A stretch of DNA of 64,000 nucleotides from Mesodorylaimus sp. YZB2_4. Lineage: Eukaryota; Nematoda; Enoplea; Dorylaimida; Dorylaimidae. Position 1 is the first letter of the stretch. Each line of letters opens with the position of its first letter. The stretch is taken from assembly GCA_030248295.1 (NCBI GenBank), contig JASANH010001668.1, positions 62,001 to 126,000 of the forward strand. The letters run 5' to 3'. Both the position numbers and the translations under genes were made by a program. The notes beneath the pieces are model-generated. The model was not told the origin of the DNA and made no database searches. It saw only the letters and a program-made list of their open reading frames with translations. Positions 1 to 13,800 of this stretch are shown here, one piece after another.

Positions 1-3000
1 CCATCGCGTCGAATGCCATCTTGGTCGAGTAGTATGCGAGGGGAGCTTATTGCTTGCTGTTCCTAGGATGGGACTGAGGCAGCAGTCAGTAGGAGACCTC
101 GAGCGATCGAAATCGGGGGTAGGCACCGCTCTCACCACCTCGAAATATTCAGGATACGTGCATTATCAGCGCCAGCGGGGCGTTCCATTTACGTCAGTTG
201 AAAGGGACACGCCGCACTCGTAGAAACGGGCCAGTCACCATGGCTGACTCGGAGAATCACGCGCCATTGGCTCAGGACTGGTGATAATGGATTAGGCTAG
301 GACTAAAGACTGGCTTTAGGGCTTCGGGCATGAGGCCAATAACGAATACAAGCCTGCCCTGGGCTGGAGTGTCTAGAAAAGCTCGTAATCCTATCAAAAC
401 ATAATTCAACATTTTTTCAGTTTGGTGATCATATTCCCACACTGTAATAAATAATTTCCAATTTTTTGCACTTAGCAGGATTTACAAGTTCATGTACTGC
501 CTGACTGAAAAGCTGAGTGTATTTTCTTTAGATCAGAGCAATCCAGAGGGAGGAATCGAACAAGGCGGGATACGGAAAGTGCGCCCCACACCTTTAGTCC
601 CAAGGTAATTTTGTCCCCACATCAATTTTGACACCTCACGATCAGTTGAAGAGTTTATAGAGCTCAGCCATGTCATCGTGGCAAACCACCGAGTGATTCA
701 CCGATGGGACACTTAGCACGGCACCAGCGCTTCTCGGACTCGTCTACGCTATGAAATGGCCGATTGGTCCTAGTGCTAGAGAACTGGACGAACGGGCTGG
801 CCCAAATACCCATTTAGATTTCTTATGCTTGACTCTTTTGAGTAAATCTGCGTGGAATCAAGGCGTAGAGTGTTTTCAAATGACAAATGTGAACTAATTT
901 AGCACATCCTTTGCGGAACTTGTTTCTACTGGATCGTATTTCACGCACTCTGCTTGAACAGCAATAAAATGTTTTTCACTCACAAAACACATTTGAAGGT
1001 TTTCTCAGCATTGTAGTAGTGATCGAAGTTTAACCTGACTTTTTTTGCCAATTGTAAATTTACTCACCCAATCGTGTGAGTGAGTGAGTGGCAATTTACA
1101 AATATGAGTATTTTCTGGGGACGATTGGGAACGAAATGTGAGGAGACGAAATCGCTTGGGGGGCGAGCTGCGCGGGGACGAAAGGTGGGGGGGGGGGGAC
1201 GAACTTCACGCAAACTATTGGCCAAGGCTATCTGCTGTGGAGCGTGATATCCACTGCATACAGTACGTCTGGTCTGGTGGAATCCCACCACATGACCCTC
1301 CCTCAGTCCTCTCACAGAAACTCACCAACAACCATACCCCCATACCTCTCCCGTCTTTTTTTGGAGCTGTTTGTCGAAACAAATTGTGATTAGTTCCACC
1401 TTTTGCAGATGCGCTTTTATAACGTTTTATACGTCTCCTTTGTGGTAGTGCTTCTTCTGCCACTACTGTACAAGCACAGCTCTTTGGAGCTTAGGCGAGC
1501 AAGCAGCCAGTCGGTCGGACGTGCACACTGGTGATTTTCAAAGATAGGTCGCGCGCGTTCTGCAATCTTTCAGATGTGCCCCATCCATATTTACTTACGA
1601 CCACTTTTATCTTCCCCATCCACCCGGATAGCCTGTACGTCCTTTATGGATGACCCCTTTCTCTTTTTAACCCCTCCAAAGAGCCAACAACATCTGCGTT
1701 CATGAGTTGGATTCGGGTTGAGCATCTCAAGATCAGTAATTATACGCATCTTGACCAGTTCTCAGGCATCTCACAGTCGTGCTTAAATTGGTATATTACT
1801 GCTAACAAAACACCAACTATCGAATGACATAAAATGAGTATACACAATCAAAGATACACAAACCATAAAAAATAAATTTTGGTCGCCCGAGCTGTCTTAT
1901 AATACATGAAAGGCCATTAGGATATACTATATTCGCACACACCAATGGACCGAATTGCCTCGAAAATACACTTATTTTCACTGCACTGAATAGATATACC
2001 CTTTCACCCCATCATTACACACCATCATACCACCACATATACCTGCTAAGGCATACTGTAACATTATATACCAACCATACCTTCTGCGAAAATATCCGAA
2101 ATACATAATTCGCTAATAACAGATCTATCAACTAAACGAAACCCTCTTCTTTTACCCAAATAAACACAAAACGCACCGCGTACACAGTGTTAGAAAAGGT
2201 CGCACTCGATTACAGTTCACTCGCAGTATCAGATAATGCTGTACATCGCATTGCAAGAGTATAAACCTCGAGAAAACGTAGGACAAAGCATAAAATTCTC
2301 TTAACTGGGGAAGTACCATTCGAGCATCACATGGTGAATTAGAAATCACAAAGAAATAACCAAACTTTCCTCGAAAGCACAATTTGTCACTAGATAGAAT
2401 CGGGCACAGCAATAGAATATAAAAGGTCGAAAAAACAAAGGCTTCGGTTGATTTGGCAGCGAGCACTTATCCTTACCACATCTCCAATCTCGGACTGCAC
2501 TAACTCTTTGTACACATAGCCATAAAAGCAGTGACTCAGGTGGCCAGGGGGAAATGGAACAAAGCGAGGATGTACTTGAGTGCACGAACATGAAAGCGAT
2601 GATGGACCAAAGTCACGGGTCAGCCACAAAGTACAATAAAGAGGGAACCAAAGCTTACAATCTCACAACGCGTATAAATTATAAAAACAAGCCTGAGCAA
2701 AAGAATATTTTCGGTCGCAACTTTTTTACTGAAAAGTTTTCTCAAAAAATACACGAGTGCGTGCGCCAAAGCTTATCTACATTATCTCGCATATTGGACC
2801 ATCGTCCACACTTACTATCACAGCAAAACGACCAATCCATTTTAATTCAATAATTGTTGCAAAAACGTACGAGTCGATTCATCGTCCATGTCCAACTGAA
2901 AAATTTCAATCCGCGTATCATCTCATTGTAGCGATTGGCACAACCCGTTTCACTACAGTAAGCACCCGTGTCATAGAACCCACTTATTGTGAGACGCTCC

Positions 3001-3097
3001 CCGGTCACTGTGTTGGGCCTGTTTGGCTGATGTGACTATTGGCTGGGTGTACCACCTTGCCACCCTGCACCTGCACTGTAATCAGACCTGATTGTCC
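1..3097. other. No gene recognised (left flank)
   Basis: I see no reading frame with family resemblance here. The short open frames are unrelated in different phases. A G homopolymer lies near 1187-1198 and a weak inverted repeat (GCCAATTGTAAAT against GGCAATTTACAAAT) lies near 1047-1105. The stretch just below 3098 is probably 3' flank of the coactivator gene on the minus strand. Confidence 0.5.
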
Positions 3098-6000
3098 CTA
3101 CATCCTGTGACCGCTTCCGTGCCACTGTGGGCATTCGCTAATGTCCCGGGCGACCCCCCTCCGCCAAAGCAGCACAGCACGTACCCCATTTTCAAAACCC
3201 AAATCGAAATTCCACGATGCCTCCAAGTGCGCATTGCCGCCCGCCGTCTGCGACCCATTGCGATTATTGGGCCCGCTGGCAAAGGCGTTCTGATGATGAT
3301 CCATTTGATCGAAATTCGTTCCTCCATTCGTGTTGGGTGCGGGGTCGGTCGGCGGGGCCCCACTGTTACTGCGACTCGACGATGATGGTGGGGACAAGAG
3401 TTGCTGCTGCAACATCGATGACAGACCATTTCCCATGGCCGAATAGGGTGGCGGCATTTGCTGCTGAGGCGAGCAATCTGATTGCAACAAGGTCTGGCCA
3501 GGAGGACTGCCAAAATCTAAAACGCGAAAAATGTCAAGTGCGAGACTCATGCTGCGAGGTTGTGTCCGCCTACCTTTCGACCCTCTCCGATCCATAGTTC
3601 CTGGCATCGACTGCGACCTGTGCCAAACAGAAAATTGTTGATTTTGCTGTTGCTGCTGTTGAAATTGCTGCTGTCCACTCATCATCGCGGCTTGCTGTTG
3701 CATTTGAGCACGATTCTGAACAGCTTGTCTTAATTCTAGTCTGACCACATCGGACGGCGCCATTGGGGTTGGCCCGCAGCCGCCACCAGGAGCGCCCGGT
3801 TGCGGCATTCGATAAAAGGGAGCAGCGACACCGGGCGGACTCATCATTTGCTGCTGCGGCTGTTGCGGGCCGTTGGGGAATTGTGCATGGCCTGGCACAT
3901 TAGGCGCCATGGCAGAGTTTGGGAATCGAGGGGTGTCGAAATTGAACACGGGCTGTTGCTGTACATGTGGATGTTGCTGAGGGGACTGGGAATTTTGCTG
4001 CAGAGTAGGCGTTGGTGGCAGTGACTGCGATTGTTGGAAATGCTGTAATGACGGCCTGAACCCCAGCTGAGAATACGGGTTGGCTTGTGGTATCGCTGGT
4101 GCAGAAGGTGGTGCTTGAGGCAGTCCAGGATACGGAGGCGGCCTCGGCGTCGCATGCGGCTGCTGATTTTGATGAGGGAACATTCCGACGGGCATTTGCT
4201 GTTGTGGCATAGCCAGGTGGTGTTGCTGCTTCCCACGTTTCTGTTGCTGCAAAAGCAATTGTTGACGAACATTGGCTCCTGCGGGCTGTCGATGGCCTCC
4301 CCTGGGAGGACGGACGGCTGGCTGCTGAGTCGGAGGTTGTTGGGGTGTCTGTTGAGGGAAAGGCATGACACCAGCTGAAGGCATTGCGGGTGGTCGAGTC
4401 ATTTCAGCAGGTGTAGCCATGCCGTACTGTTGGCTTTCCATAAACTGCATTTGCGAATGCTGCTGGTCCATAGGCTGCTGCTGATATACAGCTCCTTGAC
4501 CTTGCTGATGTTGGAAAGCTGGTTGTTGTTGAGCATATTGCTGCTGCGGAGGCGAGTAGACCACGCCAGCGTTGCCATATTCGGGTTGTCCCATAGGGCC
4601 GCTCGGATGCTGCATAAACATGGGCGGTGTTGCCACATAAGGAGACGAGAATGTCGGGCCCGCTCCACCCATATGCGCGCCGGGAGCTTGAGGAATGGGT
4701 GCTTGTGGCATCATATGATGTTGCTGTGGTGCAGCCGTTGTTGGTGTGCTCGTTCTGGGCCTGGTCAGTAACGTCTCCACCAAGACGGTCGACACTCTTG
4801 GCTTGTTCGGATTTTCTTTATTCTCTTTCGCCAATTTGTCCAAGGGGCTGCTGGCGATACTAGTCGGCAAGGTACGAGTTTGTGGGGCGGCTTGTTCCAA
4901 CAACTGCACTAACAGACTAGTCGACTGTTTGGCTGCTGGTGGACCAAGGCCAGCATTCATGCTCTGCATTTGCTGTCCTTGATTTGCCGGCGATAGAGTG
5001 CTATTCGGTGCCATCGGTGGCGAGCCAGTCGTACTGCTGATCGGTGCCTCCATGCTAGGATTGCTACTGTACGACGAACCACGTCGTTTTCGATTGGTCG
5101 GCGTGGGAGTGGGGGTGGGCGTGTAAGGTGAGGCAACGCCGACTGAGTCCAACATATTCGATTGCGGACCGCCGAACATGGGACTATTGGTATTGATCGA
5201 GCCAGTCCTGCCATATATGGGCGCCTGGTTTATATTTCCATTGCCACACTCCTCTTCCTGCACAAAAGCGTATTTATAATCGAAAAAAGGAGGCACTATT
5301 TCTGTGCTTACCCGCAACAAAGATTCTAAGATCTGCTGATTTCCAGCCACCTGTTGCCCCCTCGCGTACTGTCCCATCCCAGCACCGCACTGGTTCGACC
5401 CCATTTCCGGTTTCAGCAACTGCTCCAAAACAGGACTCTGTTGAGCGGCCTGTTGTTGCAGTAGCTGTTTCTGTTGGGCCTTTTTGCTCTTCCGCCCTCC
5501 ACCACCGTTGGCTTTGTTAGCTGCTTTTTTTCCTGCCTTGGCCGTCTTGGCAGTCGGCGTTGCACATTCGATCGGCTGACCAAGCGCTGTCGAATTGGGC
5601 ATCACGCCAACATTTGGTCCAAAAATGGCGCCGCCACAATGTGAGCCAAAGGCGGTCGAATTCGTGTCGCCAGCGACACCGACTTGTTGCTGCGTTTGCT
5701 GCTGGTACATCATCAATTCGTGAATACTCGGCTTTTGATCCTGCTGCTGCATCTGGGTGCCATACGTCTGATACGATTGTTGTTGTTGTTGTTGTTCTTC
5801 AGCCAACAAGTTCTTCAAGATATTCAGTTCGCCATACTGACCCGTCTGCTGCTGATGTTGCATAGATGGTCGCTGTTGACACATGTTCGGTGATGCCAGC
5901 TCCGATTTAGACGACTGCTGATTCTGATAAGGTGACAAGGCGGTTTGTTGACCGGATAAGGACTGATGCATGTAATTGGCAGGTGACGACGCGGACGAAG

Positions 6001-9000
6001 ATAAGTGCCCACTATTGCCTTCCAGATCGGGTGAATCGAAAAAGATAGAGCACAACCGTTGCAAATCATCTTGGCCGCTGGTGGCTCCTTGCAACCCGTT
6101 GCACGCCGTGGAGGAGACGGGGTCGGATAAGGCCGATGGACACCGAGAACTGGGCGTCAGTGCGAGTCCACTCGATGCCTTTCTCGTACCCGAAGCGTGC
6201 CTGTGATGCTGGGAGCCGAGCTTGTTCGCTGCACTGTGCTGATACATCGACTGCTGCTGTGGTCCTTGTTGGTCGGGTGGACTAAGGGTCGTGCTGCTGG
6301 GCAACTGCCGACTCGCATTTTGCTGTTGTTGTGCTGCATATCCACTGAATTGTTGTTGCTGGGAGCTCGCAGATGAAGAAGAGGGCAAGCCATTGGCAAT
6401 CGAACAGTCGAATTGCATATCCACGTCCAAGAACAGATCGAATGGTGCACCGTTATTGGCACCCGAATCATGCGATTGGCCGACATCGCCGTACGATGAC
6501 GATACGTACTCGCCACTCGCCGATTGAGGGGTCGATGCGAACGAAGAAACAGTCGAATCAAAAGTCGATGACGAGGCGCCATATTGATTTTGTTGCAAAG
6601 ATTTCGTGGCCTCGGAATGGGTGGCATTTTGGCCGAGTATTGCACCGCTATTTGAACTGTTGCTATGGAACGAGAGCGACGACAACAATGGAGTCGTTGA
6701 CGAAGGTGTGGCCGCGTCGCTAACTCTGAAATATACAGAAAATTCGATCATTGCAAGATTCAGCGCACGTGTCCCCTCGGCGAGTGTACCCATCCGCCCG
6801 TGCACGTGGCCGTCACGTGGAAAAGGCTAGAATCAATTCGCTGCCCATCTGACGATAAGTCCCGGCCGCAGTCCTTGAAACTTGGCACGGCCACGTGCCT
6901 CTAATTAAATTAAGCTAGGTGCATGAAATTATTGTTCGGGCGCCTGATTATTAGTGTCACGCACCTGCCCTTGCCCAACACTCACCTGAGGAGCGTAAAA
7001 TCCAACTGCACAGCAGCATTCGAAGCCGATTCATCGTTTCCATTGTTCACCAGTCGACTACGAGCTTGTAGGAAAAGCAAGCTCGAAAAGGATGGCGAGG
7101 TTGGTTGAGGCGAAACGGCACTGGAGCCGTTGGCCATCGAGGGCGGACAGTACATCCGCAACTGACTGAGACAATCGCTGCCGTGTTCCAGGACTAGAAA
7201 ACCAAACCAAGCCCGTTCACGTTCAACATCCACGCCCGGTCCATATCAATGCCATGAATGAAATTCACACCCGCGCGCGATATAACTCGACCCCACATCG
7301 AAGAAGAACAGCCTCGTAGCGGAGGCTAAACGAAATCCTGACGCGCTTTCAATCAAGGAAACAAGCAGCAACAGGAATTCGCTTAGACTGCTTATCCATT
7401 AGAGCATAGGCGGAGGGCCTTGTCCTACGAGAAATGGACAACCCAGCCAGAACTCGTAAAGCTTTACTCTCGGACTGGCTCGTCTCGTTTCCATAGCATT
7501 TCTACGATGGCCAGTTGCCCCCGTCGTCTAAGCGGACAATAGGCGCACGGAACGACAAGCCAACCACCCGTTCCTAACGCAAATGTCATTTACAAGCGCC
7601 ACTCGCCTCGACACTCGTTACTTAATACTAATTTCACGCCCGACCCTTCGAAAGCGCGCGTCTCCTTGATTTTTCATATTTTTAGCCAACCCTAATTAAC
7701 CAAAACTCTTCTTTTTTCATAAAAGGCGGCTCCCCGCTCTCCGAGGCCGCACTCTAGAACACTGTCGAAGCAAACCCTCTGGCATAGGCTTGCAACATAT
7801 TGCACCTACCATTTCTCATATGACTGTCCAACAAAGGCAAATCGGACGGGTGGCAAAGATGCCGCAGCCGACCAGCAACTCCGTGCTGACTATCCTTCGA
7901 CGTCAGAAATTGCCTCAGCGCGTTGTCCCTGAAAATGCATGGCGTCACATCCTCCTCGCCCTGACACAAGTGCACCCTACTTGCAATCCACCGACATAAT
8001 CTCCATCGTGTCCACTTTGCAAAGCACACTGAACTGGACCCCTTCTTGCAATCCGCTAGCAGCTTGAGAAGGTGCGCCCTTGGTGTTCTGGCCACCAGTG
8101 CCAGCTGCCGAGGAGGCTGATCGTTGCAAACTGTGGTGGCTATCACCGTTTCCATGCCCAGAATCGGGAACTCGTCGGGCAACGCACACCAAACATGGCT
8201 GAGAATCTGAATGCGCCATGCAATTTTTATAATTTTATCGAGCAATTGCAAAGATGAACTCACCAGCAACAGTGGAAAATGATAGAAACTCGTCCATTTC
8301 GCGTTGGACATCGATGTTTGAATAAGGCAATGAAATTGCGGACACTTGAAGATTTTCGTAGATAGGATTAGAAAGGGATGAATAATGCTGTTCTTGTTGC
8401 AATTTTCCATTTATTAACAAATCGTTGTTGACTAAAAATCGGCACATGAACGTGTGACTGCGACGCTCTCGCCCACTTGCTGGTGACGAATTCAGGTTTA
8501 ACAGGTTCCAAGCTGAAAACATCGAAGCAAACTCACCGTTGATCAAATACAATCTCTTTTTCCTTTTACTCGTGCAAAATTCAGCATGGCCAACGTGGGG
8601 GAGATGATAAGTCCACAAGGACATGATGGGAAGCAAGAAATTGGGTAGCATAGACTGTCCTGGCCCAAGCCGCATAACCCCAGATCATTTTGGGGCTATA
8701 AAGTCAGATCCTCTGCGTGGAGCCAGCAGCTGAGAGCAACACCCATCAGGGTGATGTTCTAGCCAATGATAAGGTCCCAAGACTTGGTTGACTGCCCTGG
8801 GGTTTCAGGTGTGGCGCGAAAGCACTAGCCACTCCCTGCAGAAATGCGGACCCCGACGTCTCCACCGAGCATGTAGCGGTAAGGCACGCTTTGCTCCGAT
8901 GACGGCAGGACTCCAAGTCTTGAACCAGAATTATTCCAGATCCATAAACAGAATTTTGGCATGGTATCTCAACTTGAGCCTCAGGACTCACGATCAGCGA

Positions 9001-10885
9001 GGAGCAGAAAAGGAAAAATTGTAGACCACATTCACACTCAAGCGTGGGAGGTGACAGAAAAATGTCAAAGCCTTTGCAAGCGGTATCCACGAGACACCAT
9101 CCAGCAAGTAGCATGATCAGCCCATTTTCCCCAATGCCAACTCACCCATTGAATCCGGCAGCAGGCGACTAAACAGATCGTGATCCGCCGAAGCCAAAAA
9201 GTTATAAATGGGTTTATTCAACATTTCAGCTTGGCTATATTTGAGGTATTTTTGCACGTTCTGCGAGACGAACTCAACGAACCCGTCCGTGTTCATAACG
9301 AAGAAGAATCCATCCAGGGCCTGAAATGCAACACAAAATCATCCAAAATACAGCACATATGCTATGATGATGAGCACCCTCTTACTTCCAACAGCATAGG
9401 GCCTATATGGGAGGCCAGAAGGGTTGGTCCGCTCGAAGATACGTCACCGTGCTGGATGGCGTTCTCCTCTGCACAGAGATGATGAGAATTAGAGGCGAGG
9501 AAACAAGAAGACAGATACTGCAGGGACTGATCTATAAGAGCTTCTTCGACTCGACTGAACACGATCGACTTCATTTCTGGCCTATTCGATGTCCTTCCCA
9601 ACACTTGCCCCATATTCGGCATGGAACACGCCCAGTACCAAACACTGCCCACTCCGACCTCTTCCAATCTCTGTTCGCACATAGGAGAAAGGGCTGGGCT
9701 CTTCTCACTTTCTACCATATCAAGATTTTCTACTTTTTATCCGCTCGCCTATCAAGGCCCGAAAAGGGCGGGCCCACGCTGCGTTTATTCAAAATGTGCG
9801 GTTGGCCTTTTTGATTTCCAACGATTAACTGCATAGCAACACCAAAGTTGACCTGAGAAGGTATTTTTTGAATGCACATCCAATGGGGCGCGATTTGCAA
9901 TCATTCGTATTGAAAATATAAATTTTATCCCTTTACCAAAATTTGTACTTTTAAAGGGGCGTTTGAAAAATGCAATTGTGGCATAAAAGCAAAAATTATT
10001 TCTGAACCGTTTATTTGTTATCTGAACAATCAGTCGCCCTGGTGGTTGTTCCCTGAGCACTGCCGAGTGTAGAAAGCACTCACTTTTCGTGTCCTTCAAC
10101 TGTTGCAATTGGCGTATCATATCACGCAGAGCCTGGCTATTGACTCCTTGCAACATTTCCGGCCGGTTCAGGTTTTCTTGCAATAATTCGGCCAATTCTT
10201 TGAAATAATCATTTTCTTGTTGAAGCCAGCTCGAAGAACAAGCCCCGCCCCCACCGCCGCTATTGCTACCCGTGCTGAACGGGCTGCTCATATCGGCTAG
10301 AAGAGAAATCTGTTCCAGCCACATTTCTATAAAAGGGCATGTCCGAGACTTTGCTACTTTCTCCTCTTCTGCCCTCCTCTACCCCTTCCCCCCCCAGCTC
10401 GTGCCTTACATTTACATTTTATGCCCAAGTTTATAGATTTCCTTTATGCAAATAAAATTTGCCTCACCTTCAAACTCAACCATAAACAAGAGCATGAAAT
10501 TGTAAAAGCCATCCGTTTCTCAACCTTTGGACCAGTCAATGCGCTCCCTCTCTCAAACCAGTTTGCACACCTCGAACAGGAAAATATTTCTGATGTGTCC
10601 AAAATTTCAACCAGTTTTCTCAATGATAAGAGGAAGATATGGAAATGCTGTCCCTTTAATCCTCCTGATGTGAGGCCCCAGTCATGCACAGTGCTGGACA
10701 CAACACCCACCAGCATGAAAGGATCGTTGTTGTTGGTGTAATAAATGCAAATGCTGCGGCAATAATGCACTATTTGGCACGTTACCATCGGGTGACAACG
10801 AGGACGAATTGGATCTAGGGCCACCACCGGCCAACAGTCCGCTCGTGGTCGTTGTCTCGGGACTACACGAGGACGACGAGGTCAT
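3098..10885 (-). CDS. NCOA (taiman-like): p160 nuclear receptor coactivator (NCOA/SRC, taiman-like), 11 exons
   Basis: Nuclear transcriptional coactivator that bridges ligand-bound nuclear receptors to acetyltransferases. Coding exons, 5' to 3': 10786-10885, 10084-10296, 9386-9468, 9146-9320, 8264-8512, 7981-8206, 7810-7928, 6986-7193, 5312-6725, 3574-5257, 3098-3516; phases agree and give about 1629 aa. Exon 2 carries the helix-loop-helix (ENDYFKELAELLQENL). Exons 3-5 carry PAS-A (GPMLLE then ALDGFFFVMNTDGFVEFV, later RRSHTFMCRFLV). Exon 6 has CLVCVARRVP, a p160 hallmark, and exon 7 LCHPSDLPLL. The C-terminal two thirds are Gln/Pro/Ser-rich with four LXXLL receptor boxes: LKNLL (~5810), LEQLL (~5420), LESLL (~5320) and LVQLL (~4900). 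The basic half of the bHLH is eroded. I chose the ATG at 10885 because its short exon joins exon 2 in phase. The 3' end is least sure: a GTACGT donor near 3180 could lead to another exon. Confidence 0.92.
8720..8900 (+). repeat. Dispersed repeat in coactivator intron 4
   Basis: Partner of the copy at 27690-27870. It has the imperfect palindrome CCCATCAGGGTGATG at about 8741-8755 and then several shared blocks over about 150 bp. It lies inside the 633-nt intron between the two PAS exons and is antisense to the gene. Confidence 0.5.
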
Positions 10886-13800
10886 AACTAATCGACCTTT
10901 GCGACCTCGACGTAATTGTTGATCAATAATATACAAGCAAGAACATTAGAAAATGGATTCTTCGCTCGCCCCTAATCACCATTCATTAGACAAGAACGTT
11001 CTAGAACAAGAACAAAGGACCTGATAATCTCAAACGCAGCACGCTTCTTTATCAGCTAATAAAGCTGCCTTGCGAGATAAACGAGGCACCTCGATGCCCT
11101 ACGCGGACAATGGCACACGCCCGACTAGGTACATCCGTGCGCACATGCTTGCGACCACGGCCGTGCTATGAACCCGATAGCTTTCATTGATACAAGACTA
11201 CTTCCTCGCTGGAAATCATTTCGCTTCTTCCAGAACTCGGTAAAGGAGGACCAGTGGGACACGTGCCATGCCACTGTCACAACGTGTGATAAGACTCCCC
11301 ATCCGCATTATGCCATCGTTCTTCAACCGCCGTTATCTCGAATTCAATTGATGAGAAGCCTCGACAAAGCGCAGCTCGGTTTTTAGGCGTGCCCCGCGAC
11401 AGACGAAGCAGTACAATGGCTATCAAGTGATCAAGAACTCGATTCTATCCAAATACGGTCCGATCAAATCATGTCACATTCACAATCAGACGCACATCAC
11501 GCTAAGCTAATAATGTAAATCTAAGAGTCCATTCGGTCTGCTGACCCGAATGTGAGTCAGAAATAGGTAATTTGGGGGGGGGGGGGGGTGTGCACATTTC
11601 GTAACAATTGTGAAAATCCGGGAGGGAACAGTTGACCAAGAAAATAGAAGGACGCACCGCCCAGCCAACGGCATCGTCTCTTCTTTTCGAACAAGTACGT
11701 AGCATACGAAAAGGGCAAACGACACGTCGGCCATCGGCGAAAACTTGGTTTTGCATCCGGGCTACGTCCTTCGCCCAGTAAGGATATGGGTCACACACGC
11801 GCCCCGCCCGCACTCGGCAACAATGCAGACTATGAACCTAGTCTACATGTATTACGTAGTCGGACGAAACTACTCTTCACGCAAAAAACTATGCCCACCC
11901 GTGACGTCTGTCGCGCACAGATCACAAACGGATGCTCCCGTAGATACGCACCGAGTTTTTATGAATTTCCAAGTGCCCATACAAGGAAATACACCACCCT
12001 GCCTCGACCCAGCCCTCCCATTGAGACATGTCTTCCTGAGCGGCGCCACGATCCGCCCATGGCCTCCACAAAGTCCAGGTACATATGCACCAGGTCAGCT
12101 ACCCCTCCGGGTTACAGCATCGAAATTGGCCAGCTTATAAAAGTACGCTCCATCACCAACAAACGCCTGTTAGACACGCTCATGCTGAAACCGCCAGGCT
12201 TTTGTCGCACAGTTTCTGCAGAAGCAAACGACACCTGTCTTCATCCTTGCACGCCATCCACGCGGAATCTATAACTATTAGGTAGCAAGTCATTGTCCCT
12301 CCCCAGACTCGATTCCCAGCGGCCACACAATTTAAAGAGATAGCCCTGTACGATGGACATCAGCAAATGAGAACAAACTGCCTCGTCGAAAGAGCACTGA
12401 TGGCTGTGTGGTATGGAAGGCATGAAATTTCGGCCACCCCACTACTGGTTCGGTTCACAATCGCCCAAATCTTGTGACTCTCCCAAACTAAAATTAGGCA
12501 TTTCAATATTCGGTCACAGCGCATAAGCCCGCTAACCCTCCGGCCTGGCCAAGACTAGCCTCCACTTCATCAACTCCACTGCTAGCCTCGCCCTCGCCCT
12601 CGAAAGCATCGCGTTTATCCTAATAATAAATCCATGTTCCGCACGCCTCCCCCGCTTACACTGCCAAAACATGGTGCAGTAAACAATACATCATCATCAC
12701 ACAACAAAATAGACACATCCAAAAATGTTCTCCTCAATCCAGTCCACTCATTCCTAACTTTCCTTTTTTAGTAATCTCCTCATAACATTATGAATCAATT
12801 CACTGCCCAGTCCCCACCCACCACTGCCCTCTTCCTCATTGTGAAGAAACCCTACAAGGCATCGCCGCAAGCAAGCCCCGCGCCTCCCTCGTGCAAAAGC
12901 CGAGAGCACAATATCGATTGTCTTTCATTGCACACGCTCACTTTCTACTGGTCCTTCCTTGCAGAAGCAGAGCACAGCTGATAAGAGCACCGAAAAAAAA
13001 GCAAACTCAAAACGTGCTCACGCACGCAAAACTCGCGTGGATAAGGAATAAACAAGATGCGGCTGGCAATTTAGAAGGTGCCCTAACAAACTACAACTAG
13101 CCGTTAAATAACCATATTTGAATTTAGCGCCAAAAAAGCAGTAATTGAGCCTTGGATCAAAATTTAAAGCTGGGTCATATCATATTTTAACATTCCTCGA
13201 TATCGCCTTTCAATTCATTGAATATCCAATTTAGTATCGTAATTTGAATTCCCGCCAAAACTGCATGCGATGCACGGCGTAGTTTTTGGACCCAATTCAA
13301 TTAAAGTAATTAGAAAAATGTCTTTTGGCGCGGATTTAAACCAAGATGCCGTCATGTCACTCTACTAGCTGTCTCTCATTTCAGTTTACTACCTCACTTC
13401 GCCAATCAAAGAGCAAATGGCAGACGTCAAATATTCCTAACTGCACCCTAAAAAGACTATAGAATAAAATAATGCCAGTGACGACAAACGAATTTGTCAC
13501 GCTTCTTCCTCGACGTCACTGCAATGACGCAAACAACGTGTCTTAAGAGCGGGCAGACTCAATTAGCCTTTAGCCAGAAACGGACAGCAGCTGCAGGGAC
13601 CGCAACTGTGAAGTCTATGTAACACTTTGTGTCAAAATTCGAACCTAGCAGCGTCAGAAAAAACGAGGAAATTTGTTGAAAAAATGGCTCGTCAAAATGT
13701 AAATCGAGCTGATCAACTTGATAAAAGCATGTTCTTGATAGTGGCGGGAGCTCGGCTGAGAGGAGTCAGTCATTCGATCGAACTCATTACGTATTCATGG

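Noticed and set aside
3098..6805. Reading the Gln-rich frame as one uninterrupted 1235-aa exon
   Set aside because: Two internal segments of 54 and 57 nt have clean GT...AG signals and fit the short introns elsewhere; the frame is open across them only because they are stop-free multiples of three.
11570..11590. Poly-G run as a functional site
   Set aside because: Similar G or C runs occur at 1.19, 15.7, 19.6, 32.0 and 61.66 kb with no shared context; treated as simple homopolymers.
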